DNA of 64,000 nucleotides from the NCBI GenBank assembly GCA_023450085.1, contig JAEXHI010000021.1, positions 62,001 to 126,000 of the forward strand, given 5' to 3'. This DNA is from Bacteroidota bacterium. GTDB lineage: Bacteria > Bacteroidota > Bacteroidia > Sphingobacteriales > Sphingobacteriaceae. Under the pieces are notes generated by a model that had not been told where the DNA came from, ran no database searches, and saw only the letters and a program-made list of their open reading frames with translations. Positions 15,562 through 23,101 of the stretch are shown here, piece after piece (position 1 is the first letter of the stretch; every line of letters begins with the position of its first letter). The position numbers were made by a program, and so were the translations under genes.

Positions 15562-15875
15562 ATCTGAATAAAATGGAGGTTAAATATCCTAAATTTTAAA
15601 TACATGCGGCGCTTCATTTTATCAACACTGTAGTATACGATTGAACGCTAAGGAGATAGACGAATGGCCGCACTTATGTTTGTTTTCGCTCGTTTACTGT
15701 TGTCACGCTGAGCTTGTCGAAGCGTTTGTTCTTCATTTAACCCTCATAGGTATCAAAAACCTACAAGATTTGATTATAAACTCTTATTCATTTTCAAGGA
15801 ATTAATCATATCACTGAAATATTTTTGAATGAAATTTTAAACAGCTTGTTAAACTATCCTATCTTTATAGTGAAA
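15562..15875. other. Gene-free interval before the LacI-type gene
   Basis: Contains a repeat fragment (TGTCACGCTGAGCTTGTCGA near 15698-15718) common in intergenic regions of this phylum, and a degenerate AGGT/ACCT hairpin near 15750-15766. A promoter-like TATCTTTA at 15860-15867 precedes the regulator. No gene seen. Confidence 0.5.
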
Positions 15876-16886
15876 ATGAGCATTACCCTACGTGACATAT
15901 CCAAAGCATTAAATATCTCGGTTTCTACGGTATCCAGAGCACTTACTGATAGCCACGAGATTGGAGAGGAAACTAAACAAAAAGTGTTGGCCTATGCCAG
16001 AGAGCACCATTATGTGCCCAACCGTATGGCCCGTAGTTTGAAAGTTGGTAAAACACGTTCTATAGGAGTCGTGATTTGCTCTATTGACAATAACTTTGTA
16101 GCACAAATGCTAGATGGTATTGATCAGATTTGTACTGAAAATGGCTATCAGATTATCATCATGCAAAGCAAAGAGTCTTATGAGCAAGAGCAAGCCTGCA
16201 TTAATTTACTACATGCTAGCGGTGTAGATGGTATCATGATTTCTCCCTCTTACCAAACTGCTGATTTTAGTCATTTGAAGAACTTGCAGTCACAGGGATT
16301 TCCTGTAGTCCTTTTCGACAGGATTAGTGAAAAAATGACTGCTCATAAAATTGCAGCGAACAATTTAAGTGGTGCTTATCAGGCAACCACACATCTGATT
16401 TCTAATGGTTATACCCGAATTGCGCATTTGAATAGCAATGCAACGCTAACCACTACCGCTGAGCGTTTTGAAGGCTATAAGAAAGCACTTGAAGACCACG
16501 GAATTAATTATCAAGAAGAACTGGTTGCTTTTTGCGACACTGCCCAGCAAATAGACCAAAATGTGGCTGAGGCCATGGAGCAATTGCTTAAACAACAACC
16601 ACAGGCTATATTTACGGCTACCGATTTGCTGAGTACTAAAGTGTTGGCCTATTTAATGGAGCGAAAAATTACGGTACCAAAAGATATTGCATTGATAGGA
16701 TTTAGTAATTCGGATTTAGCAGCTGTTTTAAATCCTTCATTGAGTACGGTACGTCAGCCTTCACGTCAAATTGGTGAACTGGCAGCCCAAACACTCATTA
16801 GCTTAATTAAGGGCAAAGATATTGGACCAGAAGAGACTATCTTGCTAGATACAGAGCTTCAAATTAGAAAATCGAGCGGTAGTTAA
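15876..16886 (+). CDS. LacI-family transcriptional regulator
   Basis: About 336 residues. N-terminal helix-turn-helix ITLRDISKALNISVSTVSRAL and hinge NRMARSLKVGKT, followed by a periplasmic-binding-protein-like sensor domain (IGVVICSIDNNFVAQMLDGI... IALIGFSNSD... STVRQPSRQIGELA). These regulators normally respond to a sugar or its derivative. ATG at 15876 (MSITLRD) is preferred to 15825, since a -7-like box at 15860-15867 lies between them. No transport or sugar gene is adjacent, so the regulated target is unknown. Confidence 0.9.
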   Translation: MSITLRDISKALNISVSTVSRALTDSHEIGEETKQKVLAYAREHHYVPNRMARSLKVGKTRSIGVVICSIDNNFVAQMLDGIDQICTENGYQIIIMQSKESYEQEQACINLLHASGVDGIMISPSYQTADFSHLKNLQSQGFPVVLFDRISEKMTAHKIAANNLSGAYQATTHLISNGYTRIAHLNSNATLTTTAERFEGYKKALEDHGINYQEELVAFCDTAQQIDQNVAEAMEQLLKQQPQAIFTATDLLSTKVLAYLMERKITVPKDIALIGFSNSDLAAVLNPSLSTVRQPSRQIGELAAQTLISLIKGKDIGPEETILLDTELQIRKSSGS

Positions 16887-16940
16887 GCTACTTTTGACAT
16901 TGTCACGACCTCCGAATGAGACAGTTTTAAACTAATTACG

Positions 16941-16948
16941 TAATTTTG
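16941..16948 (+). promoter_or_regulatory. -7 box of mnmA
   Basis: TAATTTTG matches TAnnTTTG and lies 17 bp before the mnmA ATG at 16966. Confidence 0.6.
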
Positions 16949-16965
16949 CACTCTTATTTACGACA

Positions 16966-18057
16966 ATGAGCAAGCACGGAAGAATTTTAGTAGCCATGAG
17001 TGGCGGGGTTGATAGTTCGGTAGCATCAGTGATGTTGCACGAGCAGGGTTATGAAGTAATTGGCCTAACCATGAAGACTTGGGATTACGCCACATCAGGT
17101 AGTAACAGCAAGGAAACTGGCTGTTGCAGCTTAGATAGTATTAATGATGCCCGTACGCTTGCCGTAAATTATGGCTTTCCACACTATATTTTAGATATCA
17201 GAGATGAGTTTGGTGATTTTGTAATCGATAATTTCGTGGATGAATATTTAGCGGGAAGAACGCCAAACCCTTGTGTGTTGTGTAATACTTATATCAAATG
17301 GGAAGCACTATTGAAACGTGCCGACAAACTTGATTGTGAGTTTATTGCTACTGGGCATTATGCCAACATTCGTCAACAAGACAGTGGTCGTTATGTAATC
17401 TCTAAAGGCAAAGACGAAAACAAGGACCAATCTTATGTGTTGTGGGGAGTATCTCAAGAAAACCTGGCCAGAACTAAATTTCCGTTAGGTAGTTTCGCTA
17501 AATCTGAAATTAGACAAATGGCTTTAGATATGGGCCAAGAGGAACTGGCTAAAAAAAGCGAGAGCTACGAAATCTGTTTTGTACCTGATAACGATTACCG
17601 TGCTTTCTTAAAACACAAAGTAGAAGATTTGGAAGAGCGTGTAGCGGGTGGAAACTTTGTAAATACCCAAGGAATGGTGATTGGCCAACATAAAGGCTAC
17701 CCTTTTTATACCATTGGGCAACGTAAAGGCTTAGGTGTTGCTTTTGGCGAGCCAATGTTTGTGACCCAGATTTTGCCAGAAAGTAATACGGTTGTTTTAG
17801 GCAGAGCCGATGAGTTGGAACGTCGTGAAGCAATGGTAAGAAACGTTAATTTGATTAAATACGAAAATATTAACGAACCTTTGGATAACGTGGTGACCAA
17901 AATACGTTATAAAGATGCAGGTACCCTAAGTACCATTGTGCAAGAGAAAGACCAAATGCGTGTAGTTTTTGACCATGCGGTGTCTGCTATCGCTCCAGGT
18001 CAATCGGCAGTATTTTATGAGGGAAACGATTTGCTAGGTGGTGGCTTTTTGATTTAG
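16966..18057 (+). CDS. mnmA: tRNA 2-thiouridylase MnmA
   Basis: Adds sulfur to C2 of U34 in tRNA-Lys, -Glu and -Gln. ATP-binding PP-loop SGGVDSS at 12-18, nucleophile Cys103 in NPCVLCN and persulfide Cys204 in SYEICFVPD are all present. 363 residues is the usual length. Monocistronic with its own promoter box. Confidence 0.96.
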   Translation: MSKHGRILVAMSGGVDSSVASVMLHEQGYEVIGLTMKTWDYATSGSNSKETGCCSLDSINDARTLAVNYGFPHYILDIRDEFGDFVIDNFVDEYLAGRTPNPCVLCNTYIKWEALLKRADKLDCEFIATGHYANIRQQDSGRYVISKGKDENKDQSYVLWGVSQENLARTKFPLGSFAKSEIRQMALDMGQEELAKKSESYEICFVPDNDYRAFLKHKVEDLEERVAGGNFVNTQGMVIGQHKGYPFYTIGQRKGLGVAFGEPMFVTQILPESNTVVLGRADELERREAMVRNVNLIKYENINEPLDNVVTKIRYKDAGTLSTIVQEKDQMRVVFDHAVSAIAPGQSAVFYEGNDLLGGGFLI

Positions 18058-18148
18058 TTGGTTAGTTTTTTGGGTTTTTGGTTGGTTAGATCCGCTTCTC
18101 AGCTATACCTTTACGAACTATTACTATAGTGTTTAATTACACTAACCG

Positions 18149-18230
18149 AATTCCCCTCTCCTAGAAGGACTTCCTCAATGTGGAGGTGTTTATTCTTATC
18201 TTTTTCACTCATAGCCGTTGGGCCTAGTCC
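18149..18230 (+). repeat. Degenerate fragment of the composite repeat
   Basis: Joins GAATTCCCCTCTCCTAGAAG to GGAGGTGTTTATT and TTCACTCATAGCCGTTGGGCC, the same junction order as at 22595-22670, but the rest of the element is missing. A truncated, decayed copy. Confidence 0.65.
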
Positions 18231-18340
18231 TGTATTACTAGTGAACTTAATTCTGCAATAAGCAGGTATCTGTAAAGATTTTTATGTTATATATAATTAC
18301 AGGTCACAATTCTTTTTTTTTGATAACTGGATGATGCGTA

Positions 18341-18913
18341 ATGAATTTATTATATGAATATATCTATAAAGTGGATCCGGCTTTTACTGTTGCCAATTTT
18401 GAACTTCTAACAAAAGATTTCCGGAGGAGGCACTTCAAAAAAGGAGATCGTATCGTATGTGAGGGCGAAACCCAACGAAATATCTACTTTGTTGAAAAAG
18501 GCATACAGATGTATGATTTTGATACACAGGGTAAAACCAATATTCTCGGCTTTGCTTATCCGCCAAACCTCTGTGTTGTAATGGAATCGTTTATTTTTCA
18601 GAAACCATCAACATATAGCGTAACCTGTATTACAGACAGTACGCTCAACTACCTGAGCTATTCTACTTTACAGGGAATCTTTGAGCAATCCCAACAGGTA
18701 GAACGATTATTTCGGAAACTATCCGAAAACCTTTCCATAGGTCTCCTCAACAGGCAGATAGAACTCCGCTCTACAACTATTGAAGAACGTTTTAGGATAT
18801 TTTGCCAAAGAAGTCCGCATCTGTTACAGCAAGTACCCCAAAAATACATAGCCGCCTATCTGGCGATAGATCCTACCAACTTTAGCAAGCTGATAAATAC
18901 GGTACGGTTCTGA
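18341..18913 (+). CDS. Crp/Fnr-family transcriptional regulator
   Basis: 190 residues. N-terminal cyclic-nucleotide-binding-like beta roll (FKKGDRIVCEGETQRNIYFVEKG) and a C-terminal helix-turn-helix (IAAYLAIDPTNFSKLINTV) that ends right after the recognition helix, as is common for Bacteroidota members. No cysteine cluster for FeS, so it is not an FNR-type oxygen sensor. Located 78 bp upstream of a membrane-protein gene on the same strand, which it may control. Confidence 0.85.
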   Translation: MNLLYEYIYKVDPAFTVANFELLTKDFRRRHFKKGDRIVCEGETQRNIYFVEKGIQMYDFDTQGKTNILGFAYPPNLCVVMESFIFQKPSTYSVTCITDSTLNYLSYSTLQGIFEQSQQVERLFRKLSENLSIGLLNRQIELRSTTIEERFRIFCQRSPHLLQQVPQKYIAAYLAIDPTNFSKLINTVRF

Positions 18914-18991
18914 AGTTGGTGCAGACCAATATTTTTGCCGGAAGAATAGCTGTTATTTGAAGTGTTTATTAAAAGGTAAAAATATAAGGTC

Positions 18992-19627
18992 ATGACTTTC
19001 CAACACATTTTTTATATCCCCGCAATTTTTTTGTTGGGTCTTATTTTTGGAATTCTACTGAGCAATAAGGCCAACACTAGCCCTGAGGATGGTAAAGTCA
19101 GCGGAAAAAAGCTGGGACTGTTTTTTCTGATTTTTCTTATTGTATTTATCATTACACATGCTTTTAATATTCCTGCAGGCTCTAAACAGGTAAGTATGTT
19201 ATTGGGAGGACTGGAAATATTCGACAAAAAACCAATGTTTGGAAGCGAAGCGGTTTACCAGCATATACAATCCTTTACAGAAGTTGGGATACAGGTATAC
19301 AAACGTTTTACGTACACTATAGATGTTATTTTTCCTCTATCTATGCTGGCATTTCTGCATGCTTTTGCCAAATTCACCCTGCAACGGGTAACACTTACAA
19401 AATATTTCTTCAAAATAGTGAAGTTACTTCCATGGATATGGTTTGGATTTGATATGCTTGAAAATGCCACTGTACTTTATCTCCTTTCGGAATTTCCAAA
19501 GCAACTTCCCTTTATAGCCGGATTGCTTGCATGGATTACCTTAGCAAAATTTGTGTTACTCTTCCTTTCGCTTTTAATACCTGCTTTGTTACTTTTGTTT
19601 GTGAAAAAGCTTGATTATCAGTATTGA
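18992..19627 (+). CDS. Hypothetical multi-pass membrane protein
   Basis: 211 residues with hydrophobic segments near 5-25, 40-60, 110-130, 140-160 and 175-203; a charged C-terminal tail (KKLDYQY). No family recognised. Probably co-transcribed with the upstream Crp/Fnr regulator. Confidence 0.7.
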   Translation: MTFQHIFYIPAIFLLGLIFGILLSNKANTSPEDGKVSGKKLGLFFLIFLIVFIITHAFNIPAGSKQVSMLLGGLEIFDKKPMFGSEAVYQHIQSFTEVGIQVYKRFTYTIDVIFPLSMLAFLHAFAKFTLQRVTLTKYFFKIVKLLPWIWFGFDMLENATVLYLLSEFPKQLPFIAGLLAWITLAKFVLLFLSLLIPALLLLFVKKLDYQY

Positions 19628-19663
19628 TCTTTGGTCAAACAATGGTTTTGTGTTTTTTTAAAT

Positions 19664-19838
19664 CTATACCTGTTCAGCTTTTTCGGCAAATCCAAGAATA
19701 TAACCGTTGAGGTCTTTTACGTAAAATTCCTGCATCCCGTACCAGGTAGTTTTCAATTCGGTCATTTCTAGTTTTTTGCCTTTCAGATTTTCATAAAATT
19801 CTTTTATTCCTTCTATGTCCATATAAAAAGAAACAGTT
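19664..19838 (-). pseudogene. C-terminal remnant of a VOC (glyoxalase-like) protein gene
   Basis: The minus strand reads ...ATVSFYMDIEGIKEFYEN, then WYGMQEFYVKDLNGYILGFAEKA and a stop at 19664-19666, the usual end of a VOC-family domain. An in-frame stop lies right before the fragment (in CGATAGAGT), and the first half of the domain is missing. It is joined to an AraC-type remnant at about 19838. Confidence 0.7.
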
Positions 19839-20141
19839 GCACTCTATCGTTGAATCCAAGATAGATTTCAAATCTTTTTGGAAGACGTATTCAATTGTCA
19901 GAAGCTTGAATCTGATAGCAAAGAACGTGGTATTTTCAGAAATTTGTATGTCTTTTGGTTTTGTTCAGGTGCCTGTGAGCTTTACTGTTGTCAATATTTC
20001 GTTTTCAAACTCTACAATCATGTCAAAGTAACCATCTGGTAGAATAGTGTGCAGGACTTCCTTATCGGCAGTTTCATAATGCCAAAAACACTTTACAAAG
20101 TTGCTTAAAAATTCGGTTGGTTCAATTTCCTTATATTTCAT
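19839..20141 (-). pseudogene. 5' remnant of an AraC-family regulator gene
   Basis: From ATG at 20141 the minus strand encodes MKYKEIEPTEFLSNFVKCFW, then TILPDGYFDMIVEFENEILTTVKLTGT, the N-terminal domain of a common Bacteroidota AraC subgroup. A TGA at 19965-19967 replaces the expected Trp, but the frame continues recognisably (TKPKDIQISENTTFFAIRFK...) to about 19839, where it runs into the VOC remnant. The DNA-binding half is absent, so the gene is broken twice. Confidence 0.7.
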
Positions 20142-20181
20142 TGCAGAACTGTTCTTTGCTACTTTAATTTCTCTGGCTATG

Positions 20182-20943
20182 CTACAAGTGCATCCCACCT
20201 GAAATTTCAATTCTTTGTCCGTTTATCCAACCAGCATCTTCTGTGCAAAGAAATGCAATTACTCCACCAATATCTTCGGGAACTCCTGGCCTGCCCAAAG
20301 CGGTCAAATCCGAAACCATTTTATTTACGATTTCATTGTCACGAACTGTTCCGCCATTAAAATCTGTTTGGATAGCCCCTGGTGCAACAGTATTTACCCT
20401 AATTCTTCTGGGGCCTAATTCAGCTGCCAAAATTCTGCTCACCACTTCAATTGCACCTTTTACACTGGCATACATGGATGTATTTGGATGAGAAAATCTT
20501 GCTAAGCCAGATGAAATATTGATAATGCTTCCACCATCATTTAAATAAGGAAGCAGTTTCTGGGTAAGAAAATAAACACCTTTGAAGTGGATATTCACCA
20601 TGGTATCAAATTCTTCTTCGGTAGCGTCGATAAATGAAGTATGTCCACCTGTTCCAGCATTGTTGATTAGGAAATCAAAATTTGGGTTTTGATATTCATT
20701 ATTTAGGTAAGTAGTTAGTTGTTCAACAAAAATTGGGAATGTTTTAACGTTGCTGGTATCCAGTTGAATTGCGGTTGCTTTTCTTCCCCTTTTGGTAATC
20801 TCAGCCACCACTTCGTCAGCTTTTTCTTTGTTGTTATGATAGGTAATTACGAGGTCGATTCCCTTTTCGGCAATTTTAAGAGCCGCGTTTTTGCCTAAGC
20901 CACGGCTTCCTCCCGTTACAATAGCAATTTTTGTTCTATTCAT
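20182..20943 (-). CDS. SDR-family NAD(P)-dependent oxidoreductase
   Basis: 253 residues. Rossmann motif TGGSRGLGKNAA (about 11-22), NNAG (about 90), catalytic YASVKGA (YxxxK) and a C-terminal GQRIEISGGMHL. Classical short-chain dehydrogenase; substrate not predictable. The AraC remnant lies just downstream, as if a regulator and an oxidoreductase had once formed a unit. Confidence 0.9.
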   Translation of the reverse strand: MNRTKIAIVTGGSRGLGKNAALKIAEKGIDLVITYHNNKEKADEVVAEITKRGRKATAIQLDTSNVKTFPIFVEQLTTYLNNEYQNPNFDFLINNAGTGGHTSFIDATEEEFDTMVNIHFKGVYFLTQKLLPYLNDGGSIINISSGLARFSHPNTSMYASVKGAIEVVSRILAAELGPRRIRVNTVAPGAIQTDFNGGTVRDNEIVNKMVSDLTALGRPGVPEDIGGVIAFLCTEDAGWINGQRIEISGGMHL

Positions 20944-21042
20944 TTTCTGCAGATTTTAATTACAGTACAAAATAGTAATAAAATGTTGTTTATTGTGAAG
21001 GTGTTGTTGCCAATATTAATCCTATACGAGGTACTCATTTTT

Positions 21043-21360
21043 TTCACTCATGGCCGTTGGGCCTAGTCCTTTTCTCTTGAAAGAAAAGAACCAAAAGTTC
21101 AAGGCTGATTGTACTGTGTTGCTCCAGCTCATTAAAGCTTTAATTGCGCTAGCTGAGCCGTGCGTGAGCAAATGCTGAATGAAAGCATGTACTGCACTTC
21201 TGCACCTAGCTTGGTTTTGCTTTATTTATGTTAGTGGATTAAGCTTTAATGGCTTCCACTGCCACATTACAATAGGCCGTTCCAAGCTCTTGGGTACGAT
21301 TGTGAACTATCCCAAATTCCCCTCTTCTAGAGGGGTGCCTGAAGGGCGGGGTGTTTAAAA
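21043..21360 (+). repeat. Composite intergenic repeat, full copy A
   Basis: About 318 bp from TTCACTCATGGCCGTTGGGC to GGGCGGGGTGTTTAAAAC. It contains the stretches AAGTTCAAGGCTGATTGTAC, TGAGCCGTGCGTGAGC and CCACATTACAATAGGCCG, shared with 22642 and (inverted) 26499. It is followed by a long-form palindrome at 21383-21465. No protein-coding sense; it lies in the gene-free gap 20944-21515. Confidence 0.85.
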
Positions 21361-21382
21361 CATAAACCGTAGAAGACTTGAT

Positions 21383-21465
21383 AGACTTACGAAGTTTAAC
21401 TTTAGTTTTTCATTGTTTTCAATGGTAAAGTTGAGGGCTTCGCCGTTTCGAAACTTCGTAAGTCT
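21383..21465. repeat. Long-form AGACTTACGAAGTTT palindrome
   Basis: 83 bp, nearly identical to 13617-13698 (same centre with GAGGGCTTCGCCGTTT). It lies 22 bp beyond composite copy A. Confidence 0.85.
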
Positions 21466-21515
21466 CATTGGATGCTAAAACTGCGGCTGGTATTATCACT
21501 ATACCGCCAATCCAT

Positions 21516-21863
21516 CTATTTTACTATTTGTATCAAGCTATTCTTTTCTGCGGTCTCCGTTCCCCATTGTGCTATGGACTTCAACAAAGGAATCAGTGTT
21601 CTGCCAAACTCCGTAAGCTCATAATCTACTTTTAGCGGTGGTTTGGCCGTATGTACGGTACGTTTTACCAAGCCATCCTCTTCCATTTCTTTTAATTGTA
21701 AGCTTAAAGTACGTTCTGTAATCACTTTACATTCCTTTCTCAATTCGCTATAGCGTTTTTTTTCAATTAAATGAATAAGGATTACCGCTTTCCATTTTCC
21801 GCCTATATACTTCATTGTCAAGCTAGTGCTGCAAGGATATTGTTTGTTGTCTATACTGTACAT
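21516..21863 (-). CDS. HxlR-type transcriptional regulator
   Basis: 115 residues with the winged-helix HxlR pattern: PCSTSLTMKYIGGKWKAVILIHL, RYSELRKECKVITERTLSLQLKEME and DYELTEFGRTLIPLL. Cys11 sits at the position where redox-sensing HxlR members carry their reactive cysteine. It is divergent from a nitroreductase gene, so it probably represses that gene and itself and responds to electrophiles or oxidants (inference from family and position). Confidence 0.88.
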   Translation of the reverse strand: MYSIDNKQYPCSTSLTMKYIGGKWKAVILIHLIEKKRYSELRKECKVITERTLSLQLKEMEEDGLVKRTVHTAKPPLKVDYELTEFGRTLIPLLKSIAQWGTETAEKNSLIQIVK

Positions 21864-21891
21864 CTGTTACTATCATTTTTGACCGTTATTG

Positions 21892-21919
21892 CAAAGGTAT
21901 ATCACTATAATTAGTTTTG
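21892..21919. promoter_or_regulatory. Divergent promoters between the HxlR regulator and nitroreductase genes
   Basis: On the minus strand TACCTTTG (21892-21899) serves the regulator; on the plus strand TAGTTTTG (21912-21919) serves the nitroreductase. They are 12 bp apart, so one bound repressor dimer could block both. CTATACT (21853-21859) and AGTATAG (21930-21936) flank them as an inverted pair. Confidence 0.55.
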
Positions 21920-21957
21920 CAACAATAAAAAGTATAGTTTATTAAAATTAAAAAGAA

Positions 21958-22557
21958 ATGAGTTTTTTAGATTTAGCAAAGCGTAGATACGCAACCAAAA
22001 AGTATGATGTTGTTAAAAAGATTTCGGCAGCACAAATTGAAGAATTAAAAGAAATCATCAGGTTAAGTCCATCTTCAATTAATAGTCAGCCTTGGAAATT
22101 CACCTTTGTAACGGATGATGAGGTGAAGAAGAACTTAGCTGAACAATCTTATATGAATGAAAATTCAGTTAAAGATGTTGGACTTTTGGTTGTGTTTAGT
22201 GTGATGGAACATATTGAACATTTCGAAAAACGTAATATTTCTGTTTTGCCAGAGGGTTGGATTAGTTTTTATGAGCAAATGGTAAAATCTAATGGGGATG
22301 CGGCCACAAAATCTTGGATGGAAAATCAGGTTTATCTTTCGTTAGGCTATTTTTTGAGTGCTTGTATCACCATGGGATTAGATGCTACACCAATGGAAGG
22401 GATTAACAGAAAAGCTTACAAACAAATATTATCGCAAGAGGGATATTCTCCATTATTTGCTGTTGCAGTGGGTTATGCAGATATAAATGATGCCATGCAT
22501 CCAACTGTTTTCCCAAAATCTCGTTTCGAGCCTAACGAGATTATAGAGTCTGTTTAA
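21958..22557 (+). CDS. Nitroreductase-family NAD(P)H oxidoreductase
   Basis: 199 residues, FMN-binding nitroreductase fold: LAKRRYATKKYD at the N-terminus, IRLSPSSINSQPWKF (FMN phosphate site), then ALDATPMEG-like GLDATPMEGINRKAY. NfsB-type enzymes reduce quinones and nitro compounds. Divergent from an HxlR regulator, the usual arrangement for electrophile detoxification. Confidence 0.9.
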   Translation: MSFLDLAKRRYATKKYDVVKKISAAQIEELKEIIRLSPSSINSQPWKFTFVTDDEVKKNLAEQSYMNENSVKDVGLLVVFSVMEHIEHFEKRNISVLPEGWISFYEQMVKSNGDAATKSWMENQVYLSLGYFLSACITMGLDATPMEGINRKAYKQILSQEGYSPLFAVAVGYADINDAMHPTVFPKSRFEPNEIIESV

Positions 22558-22594
22558 AACCACAATGATTACCACTATCGCAGCAACTTTCATC

Positions 22595-22944
22595 CCCAAA
22601 TTCCCCTCTTTTAGAGGGGTGCCCAGAGGGCGGGGTGTTTATTCACTCATGGCCGTTGGGCCTAGTCCTTTTCTCTTGAAAGAAAAGGACCAAAAGTTCA
22701 AGGCTGATTGTACTGTGTTGCTCCAGCTCATTAAAGCTTTGGTTGCGCTAGCTGAGCCGTGGGTGAGCGAATGCTTAATGAAAGTATATGCCACACTTCC
22801 GCACCTAGCTTGATTTTGCTGTATTTACGTTAGTGGGGGCAGCTTTAAAGGCTTTCGCGGCCACATTACAATAGGCCGTTTTGAGTACTTGGGGAATGAT
22901 TGTGAACTATCCAAAATTCCCCTCTTTTAGAGGGGTGTTTAAAA
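22595..22944 (+). repeat. Composite intergenic repeat, copy B flanked by both end modules
   Basis: Here the AATTCCCCTCTTTTAGAGGGG module occurs on both sides (22600-22620 and 22917-22935), with the TTCACTCATGGCC module starting at 22642. The rest matches copy A with scattered changes. A 33-bp palindrome follows at 22956-22988. An apparent 82-codon frame here is a repeat artefact. The whole gap 22558-23101 is repeat DNA plus the ABC-F promoter. Confidence 0.85.
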
Positions 22945-22955
22945 TGTAATTTGCA

Positions 22956-22988
22956 AGACTTACGAAGTTTCAAAAACTTCGTAAGTCT
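22956..22988. repeat. Short-form AGACTTACGAAGTTT palindrome
   Basis: AGACTTACGAAGTTT + CAA + AAACTTCGTAAGTCT, a perfect 15-bp inverted repeat following composite copy B. Confidence 0.85.
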
Positions 22989-23066
22989 AAAAATATCTAC
23001 CAAAATGTAAACTTTGTAAGTCTAGTTTTTCCCACAACATTATTTATTAAAAACAATTTCTTCAGT

Positions 23067-23074
23067 TATCTTTG
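23067..23074 (+). promoter_or_regulatory. -7 box of the ABC-F gene
   Basis: TATCTTTG overlaps the TTG at 23072, so that codon cannot be the start; the mRNA must begin after it and the next TTG at 23102 is the likely start. Confidence 0.65.
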
Positions 23075-23101
23075 CGGCTCATTTTTAAAAGACTAAGAAC
23101 A

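Noticed and set aside
19837..20031. Plus-strand frame of 64 codons over the AraC/VOC scar
   Set aside because: It is the antisense of recognisable AraC sequence and has no independent support.
22565..22813. 82-codon frame reading ...SLMAVGPSPFLLKEKDQKF, also seen inverted at 26619-26804
   Set aside because: Both lie wholly in copies of the composite intergenic repeat; the frame breaks in copy A (21043), so it is a repeat artefact.
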